A DNA stretch of 64,000 nucleotides from Novosphingobium sp. (GCF_019748365.1 NZ_JAIEPN010000051.1:58192-122191); one strand, 5' to 3'. Counted from the first letter of the stretch, positions 33,984-43,827 are shown. Notes: generated from the letters alone by a model not told the origin. Translations and numbers: made by a program.

Positions 33984-34414
33984 GGCGCCGTTTTTTCCGG
34001 CACGACAGTCCAGACGCGGCGATCCAGTTCGCCCAGCGGCCGGTAGGGATTGCTGCGGGCCAGTTGGCGCAAGTGCTGCACTTTGATCGGCACGATCACT
34101 AGGCTGAGCGTCGCCAGCACAATCGCCCAGCGCCAGAGGTCGAAATGTCCGCTTTGGATGGCAGCCATGAACTCGGCATAGGTCAGCCAGATCGCCAGCG
34201 CACCGAGCAATTCGGAACTGCGCTGGTTGGGGAAGGCAAGCAGCGTCAGCACAGCGAGGAAGAGCGAGCCGACCCCCGCCATCTCGAGCGTGAGGCGGTC
34301 GGTCACGTAGCCCGCCATCAGCGCAAGGGCGATCAGCAGCGCGCCGATGCGGGCGAACCGGGCGACATGGCCGGGCGTGATGCGGGCAAGCAAGGCGTCC
34401 ATGAGGAGGACCAT
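33923..34414 (-). CDS. small inner-membrane protein, unknown function
   Basis: 163 aa with four hydrophobic helices in the first 110 residues (GALLIALALMAGYV, MAGVGSLFLAVLTLLAF, LLGALAIWLTYAEFMA, WAIVLATLSLVIVPIKV) and a polar C-terminus. No family is recognised. ATG 34414 has AGGA 6-7 nt upstream. It overlaps the convergent GT4 gene and is divergent from the outer-membrane barrel gene. Confidence 0.7.
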   Translation of the reverse strand: MVLLMDALLARITPGHVARFARIGALLIALALMAGYVTDRLTLEMAGVGSLFLAVLTLLAFPNQRSSELLGALAIWLTYAEFMAAIQSGHFDLWRWAIVLATLSLVIVPIKVQHLRQLARSNPYRPLGELDRRVWTVVPEKTAPYTPAAISFDPDADRAPAGA

Positions 34415-34645
34415 GCCCGATCCTGCTCAAGGAACGCTTTCCCCCATTGGTTAACCGCGCGCCAGCGAAAGGCTCCGCATTGGGCCCGGCTGAAAAAGCC
34501 CGATATTCAGGGCGTGAGCCCCACTCCGGGGCCGAACCCTAAGGGAGATTGCTCAGATACGGGGCTAATTGCGCGAAGGGGCGGCGGGAAAGAATGGTAC
34601 CCCCGGGCCATGGGACCCGTTCGGTGCAGGATCAGGGATTGGGCG

Positions 34646-35932
34646 ATGGCCTTCAGACAGCCGCGGCAATCGCGGGCGCTTTCGGTGTGCCTGCTCGGCC
34701 TTGTTGCGCCGCTGGCCGATGCCCGCGCGCAGACCACGGTGGATCCGCGGATGGAGCGCGATACCGTGGGCGCGCGCTCGCGCCCTGAGGTGGAAACGTC
34801 GGGCGCAAGGGTGGGGGCGCTGCTCATTTCGCCCAGCTTCGGGATCGAGGCGGACGCGACCGACAACCTTTTCGCGCGCGGCGATGTGAAGCGCGGCGAT
34901 GTCGCGCTCGCGATCCTCCCCGCGCTCGCGGTGCGTTCGCAGTGGTCGCACCACGCCCTCGGTATCTCGGCGGAAGGATCGGTCAAGCGCTATGCCAGGC
35001 GCAAGACCGAGAATATCGAGACGTACGCGGCCAAGCTGGATGGCCGGCTCGATATCTCGGGTAACACCCGCCTCTCGGGCGAACTCGGCGCGGCGCGGCG
35101 GATAGAGGCGCGCGGCACCACGGGCGATACGCTGTTCGGCGCGGCACCGATCGCCTTTACCGTGGTCACCGGCGGCGGCGAGATCGAACAGACGTTCAAT
35201 CGCGCGCGTATCACGCTCGGCGGGCGGTATGAGCGCTATCGCTATCAGAACCGCGTGCTGGACGGCACGGTGATCGATCTTTCCCCGCGCGATTACGAGG
35301 CGCTTTCGGGCTCGCTGCGCGCGGCAATCGGAATCGGGCCGGGCGTCGCCGGCTTTGTGAGCCTTGCCTACAATCGCAACCGCTACCCCGCCCCGCCCGT
35401 CGGGCCGAGCCGCAACTCGCACGGGTTCACCGCGCTGACCGGCGTTGCCTTCGGGCTCAACCGCCTCTTGCAGGGCGAAATCGGCGTGGGCTGGGTGCGG
35501 CAGGATTTCAGCGCACCGATCTTCCCGCGCATCAGCGGCCTTGCCTACAATGTGCAGCTGAAGTGGAGCCCGACGCGGCTCACCACGCTGCGGCTTTCCG
35601 GCGGGCGCACGTTCCAGCGATCGCCGATCATCGGCATTGCCGGTATCCAGCAGCACGAAGTCATGCTGTCGGCCGAGCATGAATTGCTGCGAACGCTGAT
35701 CCTGCGGCCCGCGCTGCGCTATGTCGTGGCCGATTTCCAGGTGCCGCAGGGCGCGGCAAAGCGGCAGGAGCGCTTTTTCACCGGCGCCTTCGGGGTCAGC
35801 TGGCGGCTGACCCAGCATTTCGAGATCGCGGGCGACTATACCCACAGCCTTGGCCGCAATTCCGGCGCGGTCGATCCCGGCCGCGCCTATGACCGTAACC
35901 GCGTGGCCCTGTCGCTGCGCTGGCGGCTCTAG
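34646..35932 (+). CDS. outer-membrane beta-barrel protein (exopolysaccharide-associated)
   Basis: 428 aa. Signal peptide (ALSVCLLGLVAPLADARAQ) followed by many alternating strands and a C-terminal Leu after VALSLRWRL. The pattern resembles the BBP2_2 barrel family found with sphingan and xanthan-like clusters. It is followed 6 bp later by a cell-wall hydrolase gene. I choose ATG 34646; an ATG at 34610 in the same frame is possible. Likely part of polysaccharide secretion across the outer membrane. Confidence 0.85.
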   Translation: MAFRQPRQSRALSVCLLGLVAPLADARAQTTVDPRMERDTVGARSRPEVETSGARVGALLISPSFGIEADATDNLFARGDVKRGDVALAILPALAVRSQWSHHALGISAEGSVKRYARRKTENIETYAAKLDGRLDISGNTRLSGELGAARRIEARGTTGDTLFGAAPIAFTVVTGGGEIEQTFNRARITLGGRYERYRYQNRVLDGTVIDLSPRDYEALSGSLRAAIGIGPGVAGFVSLAYNRNRYPAPPVGPSRNSHGFTALTGVAFGLNRLLQGEIGVGWVRQDFSAPIFPRISGLAYNVQLKWSPTRLTTLRLSGGRTFQRSPIIGIAGIQQHEVMLSAEHELLRTLILRPALRYVVADFQVPQGAAKRQERFFTGAFGVSWRLTQHFEIAGDYTHSLGRNSGAVDPGRAYDRNRVALSLRWRL

Positions 35933-35937
35933 CCGCA

Positions 35938-37149
35938 ATGGCCAGCCTGCCACGCCCAGCAACGCGGGATTGGGACCTGCCGCCGCCCCTCCCCCGTTGG
36001 GCCGCCCGGCCGCGCCATCTGGCGGTGCGGATGGTGTTCGCGGCGCTGTTTGTCGCCGCGCTCGGCGCGGCGCTCACGCTGCTGGCGCCGCCGCCGGCGG
36101 GGCCGCTGGTGCGCTTTGCCTTCCCGCCGCCCCTGCCAGACCCGGCGGCGCTGCTCCCCTACCTGCCCGAGACGGCGCGCGCGGCCAATGCGGCCATGCC
36201 GATCGAGCCGCCCCGCGCTGCGGCGCCCGCTTTCAGGCTCGGCTCGGCAGACGCGCTCGGCGCGGCACGCGCGCTCGATTGCCTCGCCGCTGCGGCCTGG
36301 TACGAGGCGGGCGACGATCCCTCGGGGATGCGCGCCGTCGCCCAGGTCGTGGTCAACCGCGCGCGCCATCCGGCTTTCCCCGCCAGCGTCTGCGGCGTGG
36401 TGTTTCAGGGGTCGGAGCGGCGCACCGGCTGCCAGTTCAGCTTCACCTGCGATGGCTCGATGGCATCGCGCCACCCCGGCCCCGCTGCCTGGGCGCGCGC
36501 GCGGGCGGTGGCGGCAGCAGCGCTGGCGGGCGCGGTCGATCCGCGCGTCGGGCTCGCGACGCATTACCACGCCGACTATGTCGTGCCGGTCTGGCGCAGC
36601 GGCCTCGTCAAGCTCGCGCAAGTGGGCCTGCACTTGTTCTATCGCTGGCCGGGAAGCTGGGGCTCGCCCGCCGTCCTGCGTGGCAGCGCGAGCGGGGAGG
36701 AGCCGGGGATTGCCGCGATGGCTGCACTGTCTCCCGCGCATGGCGGCGCGGACGCGCGACAGGCAGAGGCGGCTCCGAATGTGGGTGCACCGCAGGCGTA
36801 CCTCCCACTTGAGGAAGCGGATGGCCCCTCCCGCTCCGCCATCCGCAGCGCCCTGCCCCCTGCATCCCCGGCGGGCGGGCGCATCGTGCTCGCGCTCGAT
36901 CCGGCAGCGTTTCCCGGCACTTATGCCACGCGCGCGCTTGCCGCCTGTGCCGAGCGTGAACGCTGCGCTGTAGTGGGCGAGCTTATCGGCGCCGCGCCCG
37001 GGCAAGGCCCCGCCTTCGTCTATCTGCGAGATCGGCGGAGCGGCGCGGAAGGCGCTTGGTGGGATTGCACCGCGCTGCCCCGCGCCAATCCCGCGCGCTG
37101 CCTGCCGGGGGGCGCTGCGCTGGCGCGCCTGCTGGCGGACTGGGGCTGA
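35938..37149 (+). CDS. SleB-type cell wall hydrolase, membrane anchored
   Basis: 403 aa. One N-terminal membrane helix (MVFAALFVAALGAALTLL), a Pro/Ala linker, then a Hydrolase_2/SleB domain: CLAAAAWYEAGDDPSGMRAVAQVVVNRARHPAFPASVCGVVFQG (catalytic Glu in WYEAG, quoted in part) and CQFSFTCDG, ATHYHADYV. It probably cleaves peptidoglycan glycan strands, perhaps to let the export complex through the wall (inference from its place beside the barrel gene). The C-terminal 150 residues with several Cys are not family-typical. Confidence 0.88.
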   Translation: MASLPRPATRDWDLPPPLPRWAARPRHLAVRMVFAALFVAALGAALTLLAPPPAGPLVRFAFPPPLPDPAALLPYLPETARAANAAMPIEPPRAAAPAFRLGSADALGAARALDCLAAAAWYEAGDDPSGMRAVAQVVVNRARHPAFPASVCGVVFQGSERRTGCQFSFTCDGSMASRHPGPAAWARARAVAAAALAGAVDPRVGLATHYHADYVVPVWRSGLVKLAQVGLHLFYRWPGSWGSPAVLRGSASGEEPGIAAMAALSPAHGGADARQAEAAPNVGAPQAYLPLEEADGPSRSAIRSALPPASPAGGRIVLALDPAAFPGTYATRALAACAERERCAVVGELIGAAPGQGPAFVYLRDRRSGAEGAWWDCTALPRANPARCLPGGAALARLLADWG

Positions 37150-37190
37150 GGAACGATCCCGTCAGCGCTCCCGGCAGAACGCAACTTGAG

Positions 37191-38096
37191 TCAAGATAGC
37201 CCCAGCTCTCCCAGCACCGGGCGAAAGCCCGTCCCTTCCCGCAGCACCCGCGCCACATGGCTACCACCGAAATGCGCCGGCACCAGCAGCGCCTCGCGGC
37301 TGGCGGCAAGGTCCAGCACCATGCGCCGCGTCTCGCGCGCCTGATCAGGCGCCTCGCAGAACACGCTGTTCCATTCCGGCCGGTAGATCTGCGCCGGATG
37401 GTGGACGACATCGCCCACAAACAACGCATTATCCTCCTTGCCCGCCACTTCGAGCATCATGCTGCCGGGAGTGTGGCCCGGGCAGGCATGCAGCGTCAGC
37501 CCTTCGGCCACCTCGAAGCCCGGCTCGGCCCATTCCGCGCGGCCGGCAGCCACGATCGGCGCCACGCTGTCCTCGTACATCCCCGCATTGACCGCCGCGC
37601 CCACGCCCTCAGGCACCGCGGCGCCGTCGTCCGGGTCCCAATAGGCGCGGTCGGCCAGCGGAAGCACATAGCGGGCATTGCGAAACGTCGGCTCCCAGCG
37701 CCCCTCCACCAGCCGCGTGTTCCAGCCGACATGATCGATGTGGATATGCGAGCAGACCACCACGTCGATATCCTCCGGCTGAAACCCCGCGCGGGCAAGA
37801 TTGCCGAGGAAGTCGGTCTGCAAGTTGCTGAAAATGGGAATGTTCGGCCGGTCCTTGTCATTCCCCGCGCCGGTATCGAACAGGATGCGCTCCTTGCCGG
37901 TATCGAGCACCCAGCTCTGCAGGAAGGCATAGAGGTGGCCGGTCTGCGGATCGAAGTATTCGGGCGCGAATTCCTCCGCATGCGGATCCCAGCCTTCGGG
38001 GGTATAGCCCTGGAACAGGTAGGACGGCGGTGCGAACGTGCCCTGCCATTCCTCGATGCGGTGGACGGTGACGTGGCCGATCCGAAAACGGTCCAT
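37191..38096 (-). CDS. metallo-beta-lactamase-fold hydrolase
   Basis: 301 aa. Binuclear metal motif CSHIHIDHVGWN (HxHxDH), later CPGHTPGSMM and VVHHPAQ, plus FGGSHVARVL. The type resembles AHL-lactonase-like and other broad MBL hydrolases; the substrate cannot be named. ATG 38096 is chosen because residues upstream are not part of the domain. Confidence 0.88.
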   Translation of the reverse strand: MDRFRIGHVTVHRIEEWQGTFAPPSYLFQGYTPEGWDPHAEEFAPEYFDPQTGHLYAFLQSWVLDTGKERILFDTGAGNDKDRPNIPIFSNLQTDFLGNLARAGFQPEDIDVVVCSHIHIDHVGWNTRLVEGRWEPTFRNARYVLPLADRAYWDPDDGAAVPEGVGAAVNAGMYEDSVAPIVAAGRAEWAEPGFEVAEGLTLHACPGHTPGSMMLEVAGKEDNALFVGDVVHHPAQIYRPEWNSVFCEAPDQARETRRMVLDLAASREALLVPAHFGGSHVARVLREGTGFRPVLGELGLS

Positions 38097-38645
38097 TCTG
38101 GCGCTCTCCCCGCCGGGCGGTTCCCCGACGACAGGCAGAGTGCAACAGCGCGGCGCCTTGCGCAATCGGCGGGCGCCTGATGCCTCCACAACGGCCCCTG
38201 CATCCCCACGCCTCCCCGGCACGGGGAGGGGGCTATCCGCAGGGATGGTGGTGGGGCAATCCCTCTCCGAGCTCGCCTCCGGCAGGCAACAGCCCGAAGG
38301 ACTGACGAAGAGGCCTTATCCGAATTTCGGCACCCTAAGGACAAATTCCTGGCATGCGCGATCGCGAGGGGCCTGCCCCGTACCCCCTCCTGTCGCTGCT
38401 TCCGCTTCATTGCCTCGTGCTGCGCGAAATGCTTTTTTCTGTCCTACACCGCCGGTTCCGGTCAACAAACAGGGCATGACCAATCAATCTGCCACGCACT
38501 GCACCGAGTCGGCTCGCCGGGGCCGTCTGATCTACATCATCGATCAAAGACGCCCTATTGATCGATTGCAATTATTCCTCAGGACAGTGTCAACCGTGTC
38601 AACCCCTCCCTTTCCGGGACAAGTGGGCGCGGCGGGACCGGCGGC
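38097..38645. other. intergenic region with short palindromes and an operator-like inverted repeat
   Basis: 549 bp. It contains an 8-bp-stem palindrome CCTCCCCGGCACGGGGAGG (38211-38229), reminiscent of the glgC/glgA repeat, and ATCGATCAA/TTGATCGAT, a 9-bp inverted repeat with a 10-nt spacer at 38539-38566. A 57-codon frame at 38476-38649 ends in ATGA overlap with the HPP start but has no recognisable product, and I do not call it. Confidence 0.5.
38539..38566. promoter_or_regulatory. ATCGATCAA inverted repeat upstream of HPP gene
   Basis: Two perfect 9-bp half sites, ten bases apart (centre-to-centre about 19 bp, near two helical turns), about 80 bp before the HPP-family start. Looks like a dimeric regulator site; no regulator is assigned. 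Confidence 0.4.
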
Positions 38646-39110
38646 ATGACGCCGCGCGCAGGTACGGTGCTGGGGATCTTTGCGCTGACGCTGCTGATCC
38701 TGCAGGCGCTGGTGCTCGCCTCATGGATTGCGGGCTTTGCGTTGATGCTGCCCTCTTGGGCCTCCAGCACCGCGCTGATCGTGGGGTGCCGCGATGTGCC
38801 CGCCGCCCGGCCCCGCGCGGCGAGCCTTGGCCATCTGGTCTGCGGGGCGACCGGTGTGGCGGTGTTTGTCCTCGCCGGTCCCGCCGCGCACCCTTGGGCG
38901 CCGTGGCTGGCAGCGCCGGCCGTGGCCGTCGGCGTCACGCTCATGTGGCTCGTGCACTGCTATCACCCGCCGGCCGCTGCCAATGCGGCGATTCCGCTGT
39001 TCACGGCGGCAACGATGCCGGTCTATGCGGGCGCAGTGGCACTTGGGGCGGCGCTGCTGCTGATCGCCGCCCATGCGCTCGACCGTGCCGATGGAAGGGC
39101 TGCAGCCTAG
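38646..39110 (+). CDS. HPP-family membrane protein
   Basis: 154 aa with four membrane segments. ARPRAASLGHLVCGATG and HCYHPPAAANAAIPLF correspond to the HPP signature (P-R-x-x-x-G-H and HPPA-x-AN). HPP proteins are membrane proteins linked to nitrite transport in plants and cyanobacteria; bacterial roles vary. Its last four nt overlap the stop of the convergent Wza-like gene. Confidence 0.82.
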   Translation: MTPRAGTVLGIFALTLLILQALVLASWIAGFALMLPSWASSTALIVGCRDVPAARPRAASLGHLVCGATGVAVFVLAGPAAHPWAPWLAAPAVAVGVTLMWLVHCYHPPAAANAAIPLFTAATMPVYAGAVALGAALLLIAAHALDRADGRAAA

Positions 39111-39709
39111 AAGTAGCGTTCACCAATGCGGATCGTATCGCCTGGCAAAACAGCCACTTGCGCACTGCGAAGCGAGACCGCACTCTCGGCCTTGCCGGTC
39201 TGCCGGCGCAGGAACACCGTCTTCTCGTTCGCGCGGTAGGTGAAGCCGCCGGCGCGGGCGATCGCCTGCTCCACCGTCATCCCCGAGGCATAGGAGTATT
39301 CACCGGGACGGTTAACTTCGCCAAGGATGTAGAACGGCCGGTAGTTCAGCACCTCGACACTGACTCGCGGATCGTTGACATAGCCTTCGGCGAGCTTTGC
39401 CGTAAGCTCCTGCTGCACCGCATCGATCGTGCGCCCACCAGCGGCCACGACGCCGATCAGCGGGAAGGCCAGCGCGCCGCCGGGGGTGATGTTGTATTCG
39501 CCGGTCAGCGTCGGCTCGTTGAAAACCGTCACGCGAACGCGGTCTCCCGCGCCGAGATGGTAGCTTTCAAGCCCCGCCGCGACGTCCGCCGTCGAGATCG
39601 GGGGCGCCGACGCGCCGACGCAGCCGCCCAGCAGGAGGGCCACCGCGCCAGTCACGGCGAGCGCCAGGTGGTGCCGCGCGCGTTGACCGCCATCGTGCTT
39701 GCTATCCAT
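39107..39709 (-). CDS. polysaccharide export lipoprotein (Wza/OPX type)
   Basis: 200 aa. Lipobox ALLLGGC at the end of the signal peptide, then the Poly_export domain (YHLGAGDRVRVTVFNEPTLTGEYNITPGGALAFPLIG, in part) and an SLBB domain (FYILGEVNRPGEYSYASGMTVEQAIARAGGFT, in part). Short OPX form without the C-terminal helix, so export through the outer membrane may need the separate beta-barrel protein at 34646-35932. ATG 39709 is chosen because the frame upstream lacks signal-peptide character. Confidence 0.92.
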   Translation of the reverse strand: MDSKHDGGQRARHHLALAVTGAVALLLGGCVGASAPPISTADVAAGLESYHLGAGDRVRVTVFNEPTLTGEYNITPGGALAFPLIGVVAAGGRTIDAVQQELTAKLAEGYVNDPRVSVEVLNYRPFYILGEVNRPGEYSYASGMTVEQAIARAGGFTYRANEKTVFLRRQTGKAESAVSLRSAQVAVLPGDTIRIGERYF

Positions 39710-40211
39710 GCGAAAACTCCAATGCTTCTGCCTGCTTCTGATCACTGCCCACAAGTCTATGCGGCGCGTCCGAAAGCGCAATCACCCCGCCCTTGGCCGA
39801 ATCCTCCAACTTGGAGACGTTCCTGCGCGTGCTTGCAGAAGGTTCGGACCGCAGCCGCCAAACCTGCTCGCGCCGGTATCGGGGCAGTCACGCACGCCGC
39901 ATATGGTGCACAAATCCTTAAGCACTCACCCGGATTTGCCCCCGGTCCGGCGATGCGGGATGCAGGACCGCACGAAGCTTCGGACTGCGCCCGCGAAGGC
40001 GCGCAGCGATCCTGCGGCCATGATCGGAGCGCGTACTGCCTCCGGTTTGCCTCCGCAGCGGATACGCTTCGCCTTCCCCGTCGCGGCCCCTTGCCTAGTC
40101 TTGCACCATGCCGTGAGGGGAGCATTTCTCCCGGATCGGCCATTTTTACCATATGGGTTCCTCTGCTGCGCGGGCGGCTGAAGGCTAACCTGTCGACCGA
40201 GGAGAACAGGG
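39710..40211. other. intergenic region between divergent OPX and Wzc genes
   Basis: 502 bp. It should hold divergent promoters for the export lipoprotein and the BY-kinase operon. No convincing coding frame, RNA or long repeat is seen. GAGGAG precedes the wzc-like start. Confidence 0.55.
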
Positions 40212-42380
40212 GTGAACACGGCAGTCGGCCTCTATCGCAACGCCGGGGGTGTGCCAGGGATGGCGCCAACCCTCGCCTTCGAACCCAGAGTTCCGCCCCC
40301 GGCGGCGGACCGGGTGGACCTGCGGCTGCTCTTTGCGGTGTTCCGGCGTCGGCTTGGCGTGTTCCTTGCCGTCCTGCTCGCGGTGCTGGGCACCGGCCTG
40401 CTGCTCACCGCGCTGCAACCGCGCACCTATACCGCGCGCGCCGAAGTCACGCTCAACAGCCGGCCCCAGCCGATCGCGCCGACAAGCACGAGCGACGGGC
40501 CCCAGCAGGCCGCGATCCCCAGCGAAGGCTATGTCGATACGCAGGTCGCCGTGGTGACATCGGAGGCCAATCTCGGCGCCGTGGCAGACAGCCTGGGGCT
40601 GGCGAAGGAGGACCGCTTTGCCAAGAGCGGAGCAGGCGCGAAGGCGGCGGCGCTGGCGTGGCTGCGCAAGGGCGTGGTCGCCACGCGCATCGGCACCACC
40701 TATGGCATCGCGATCACGTTTGAGGATACCGACCCTGCGCTCGCGGCGCGCGTGGCCAACACGTTCGCGCAGCAGTACACGGCCGGCGCGCTCGAGGCGA
40801 AGCGGCGGAATGCGCGGGCAACGACGACCGCGATCGCCGAGCGGCTGGAGCAGCTGCGCCAGCAGGCGCTTGGCGATACGGCAGCGGTGCAGCGCTATCG
40901 CATTGCCAACAACCTCCTCTCGACGACGATGGGCTCGCTGACCGAGCAGGAAATCTCGAGCTACAATCAGGCAGTGACCACCGCGCGGGCCGCGGCGAGC
41001 GAGGACGGCGCCCGGCTCGATGCAGCGCGGCGGCAGCTTGCATTAGGTGTCAGCGCGGGCGGCGTGGGCGAAGTGGCCTCCTCGCCTGCGGTCGGATCGC
41101 TGCGCGCACAGCAGGCCAGCGCGGCGACCGAGCTTGCTTCGCTGACCGCCCGCTATGGCCCGCGCCATCCCGATGTGCTGCGCGCAAAGGCGGCACTCGG
41201 CGCGATCGATGCGCGGATTGCGGACGAGACGCAGCGGGTGATTTCCAGCCTCGAAGCGCGGGCGCGGGTCTCGCAGCAACGGCTGGCCTCGCTCACCGGA
41301 TCGCTCCAGCAATCGCGCGGCACGCTGGCGCAGAACAACGCGGCGATGGTCGGCCTGCAGGATCTGGAGAAGCGCGCCGAGACCTCGAACGCGCTCTATG
41401 AGAGTTATCTCAACCGGTTCAAGGAGCTCACCGCGCGCGAAGGGACCGAGCAGGCGGATGCCGACTTGCTCCATCCGGCTGCGGTGCCGCTGAAGCCGAC
41501 CAGCCCCAATGTGGCGCTGAATCTCGTGCTTTCAGTGGCGCTCGGGCTCGGGCTTGGCGTGGCGGCGGCCTTTGCGGCGGAGATGACCTTCAGCGGGCTC
41601 ACCACCGGCGACGACATCGAGCAGCGGCTGGGGGTGCGCTATCTAGGCTCGATCCCCACGCTCGGTTCGGTCTGGCGGGGCGAGGAGTCAGTGCCGATGG
41701 CGGCGCTGCTGGAGGATCCGCGCTCGGCCTTTGCCGAAAGCTTCCGCTCGCTGCGGGCCTCGATCGCGATGAACACCACGCAGGCCCGGATCATCGCGCT
41801 GACCTCGGCACTGCCGGACGAAGGCAAGACGACGACCTCGATCTGCCTGGCCCGTTCGATGGCGCTTGCGGGGGACCGCGTGCTGCTGATCGACGGCGAC
41901 CTGCGCCGGCAGGGGGTGAGCCGGTTCCTGCGCGGCGATGCGGGGCGGCCGGGGCTGATGGACGTGCTGGGCGGCAGCGCGCCGCTCGAAGCCGCGCTGG
42001 TGGTGGACCCGGCAACGGGCCTCAACATCCTGCCGCTGGCCGAAGGCAGCGACAAGGCGCCCGAGCTCCTGACCGGGGACGAGATGGACCGCATGCTGGA
42101 TGCCGCGCGCGCGATGTTCGATGCGATCATCATCGATACCGCGCCGGTGCTGCCGATCGCCGACGCGCGGCTGATGCTGCGCAAGGCCGATGCCTCGGTC
42201 TTCGTGGTGCGCTGGCGCAAGACACCCGAGGCGGCATTGCGGTCTGCACTGCGGCTGCTGCCCGATGACCGGGTGCAGCTCGCAGGCGTTGCGCTGACCC
42301 GCGTCGATATGCGCAAGCAGGCCCGCTTCGGCTATGGCGATGATGCGTTCTACCATTCGTACAAGCGCTACTATGCCTGA
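40212..42380 (+). CDS. Wzc-like polysaccharide co-polymerase / bacterial tyrosine kinase
   Basis: 722 aa, fused Wzz-type chain-length protein and BY-kinase. First membrane helix near residues 48-72 (FLAVLLAVLGTGLLL), long periplasmic coiled coil, GNVR-like region, second helix (LNLVLSVALGLGLGVAAAF), then kinase domain: Walker A SALPDEGKTTTS (Lys539), Walker A' VLLIDGDLRRQ, Walker B AIIIDTAPVLP, and a C-terminal Tyr cluster YGYGDDAFYHSYKRYYA. Controls polymerisation and export through phosphorylation cycles. GTG 40212 has GAGGAG 7 nt upstream. Its stop overlaps the next gene's start. Confidence 0.93.
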   Translation: MNTAVGLYRNAGGVPGMAPTLAFEPRVPPPAADRVDLRLLFAVFRRRLGVFLAVLLAVLGTGLLLTALQPRTYTARAEVTLNSRPQPIAPTSTSDGPQQAAIPSEGYVDTQVAVVTSEANLGAVADSLGLAKEDRFAKSGAGAKAAALAWLRKGVVATRIGTTYGIAITFEDTDPALAARVANTFAQQYTAGALEAKRRNARATTTAIAERLEQLRQQALGDTAAVQRYRIANNLLSTTMGSLTEQEISSYNQAVTTARAAASEDGARLDAARRQLALGVSAGGVGEVASSPAVGSLRAQQASAATELASLTARYGPRHPDVLRAKAALGAIDARIADETQRVISSLEARARVSQQRLASLTGSLQQSRGTLAQNNAAMVGLQDLEKRAETSNALYESYLNRFKELTAREGTEQADADLLHPAAVPLKPTSPNVALNLVLSVALGLGLGVAAAFAAEMTFSGLTTGDDIEQRLGVRYLGSIPTLGSVWRGEESVPMAALLEDPRSAFAESFRSLRASIAMNTTQARIIALTSALPDEGKTTTSICLARSMALAGDRVLLIDGDLRRQGVSRFLRGDAGRPGLMDVLGGSAPLEAALVVDPATGLNILPLAEGSDKAPELLTGDEMDRMLDAARAMFDAIIIDTAPVLPIADARLMLRKADASVFVVRWRKTPEAALRSALRLLPDDRVQLAGVALTRVDMRKQARFGYGDDAFYHSYKRYYA

Positions 42381-43827
42381 GGCGGCCACCCCTTCCCCCC
42401 GGCCTTCGCCGCGCCAGCCCGTGCTCGCAGCGGGGGGTGACCACGGCGGGGACATCCCCTTCCTGCTGCAAGGCGGCGGGGATGGCCGCGAGGCACATGG
42501 GATGACCGGGGGGACCGGCGCGACATCGCCAGCGATGGCGGCGGACGGCGCGGCGAGCGATGATATCGGTTTGTCACGGCGGACCGGTACGGCGCGGGAG
42601 AGCCTCCATCCTGCAGCGCATGCCGGACGTCTGGCCGGGCTCGATCTTGCGAGCTTGGGACTGGCAACACCGCTGCCGGTTCCTGAAGGGCCGCGCCGCC
42701 CGTTTGTGATCCAACCCAGCGCTGTCCTGCCGGCTGATCCGCGCCGGCGGTACCGGCGGGTGGCGATCATCCACTACTGGCTGGTGACGATGCGCGGCGG
42801 GGAACGGGTGCTGGAGCGATTGCTGCAGCTGTTTCCCGATGCCGATATCTTCACCCACGTCTATGATCCGGCGGCGATGTCGGCCGCGATCCGCGCGCGC
42901 ACGGTGCACACCAGTTTCATCCAGAAGCTGCCGGGCGCGCGCAAGCACTATCAGGCCTATCTGCCGCTGATGCCGATGGCGCTCGAACAGCTCGATCTGC
43001 GCGGCTATGATCTGGTGATTTCCAGCGAAAGCGGGCCGGCCAAAGGCGTCATACCAGCGCCCGATGCGCTGCATCTGTGCTATGTCCACTCGCCGATGCG
43101 GTACTTGTGGGATCACTACCACGACTACCGGGCCGAGGCGGGCTGGCTGCGGCGCGCGCTCATGCCCATGCTCTGCCACGGCCTGCGCCAGTGGGACACG
43201 AGTTCGGCGGCGCGGGTCGACCGTTTGCTTGCCAATTCCAACTTCATCCGCGAGCGCGTGGCCAAGGCGTGGCGGCGCGACGCCGAGGTGGTGCACCCGC
43301 CGGTCGATCCCGCGCTGTTTGCGCCGTCGGACGAAGTGGAGCCGGGCTATCTCTGGGTGGGCCAACTGGTGCCCTACAAGCGGGCGGACCTTGCGATCGA
43401 CGCGTTCAACGCGCTGGGCCTGCCGCTAACGGTGGTGGGCGATGGCCCGCAGGCAGCGATGCTGAAAAAGCGCGCGGGGCCGTCGATCCGGATGATCCCG
43501 CGGCTCGATTTTGGCGAGTTGCGCCGCGCCTATGCCCGCTGCCGCGCGCTGGTGTTCACGGCGGAGGAGGACTTCGGGATCGTGCCGGTCGAGGTCATGG
43601 CCTCGGGCCGGCCGGTGGTGGCTTATGGCCGCGGCGGGGCGCTCGACAGCGTGGTGGAGGGGCGCACCGGTCTGTTCTTTGGCGAACAGACGACCGAAGC
43701 GCTGGTCGCGGCCGTGCAGCGGCTGGAGCGGTGGTTGCCGCATTTCGATCCTGCCGAGGCCATCGCGCGGGCGCACGACTTTGCGCCCGAACGCTTTGAC
43801 GCGGGCGTGCTGGGGGCGCTGGCATGA
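42373..43827 (+). CDS. glycosyltransferase family 4 with low-complexity N-terminal extension
   Basis: 484 aa from ATG 42373, which overlaps the wzc-like stop. The first 110 residues are Pro/Gly/Ala-rich with no family; the enzyme proper begins at RRVAIIHYWLVTMRGGERVLERLLQLFPDADIFTHV (in part). Donor half: LWVGQLVPYKRADLAIDAFN and FTAEEDFGIVPVEVMASGRPVVAY (EX7E motif). Close to mannosyltransferase WbaZ-type GT4 proteins. A later in-frame ATG at 42502 would drop part of the extension. Confidence 0.88.
   Translation: MPEAATPSPRPSPRQPVLAAGGDHGGDIPFLLQGGGDGREAHGMTGGTGATSPAMAADGAASDDIGLSRRTGTARESLHPAAHAGRLAGLDLASLGLATPLPVPEGPRRPFVIQPSAVLPADPRRRYRRVAIIHYWLVTMRGGERVLERLLQLFPDADIFTHVYDPAAMSAAIRARTVHTSFIQKLPGARKHYQAYLPLMPMALEQLDLRGYDLVISSESGPAKGVIPAPDALHLCYVHSPMRYLWDHYHDYRAEAGWLRRALMPMLCHGLRQWDTSSAARVDRLLANSNFIRERVAKAWRRDAEVVHPPVDPALFAPSDEVEPGYLWVGQLVPYKRADLAIDAFNALGLPLTVVGDGPQAAMLKKRAGPSIRMIPRLDFGELRRAYARCRALVFTAEEDFGIVPVEVMASGRPVVAYGRGGALDSVVEGRTGLFFGEQTTEALVAAVQRLERWLPHFDPAEAIARAHDFAPERFDAGVLGALA

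Noticed and set aside
36639..36920. Possible second gene in the C-terminal part of the SleB gene
   Set aside because: The in-frame sequence continues without stop and is better read as a C-terminal extension of the hydrolase.
38476..38649. 57-codon frame overlapping the HPP start
   Set aside because: ATGA overlap is suggestive, but there is no recognisable product or clear ribosome-binding site.
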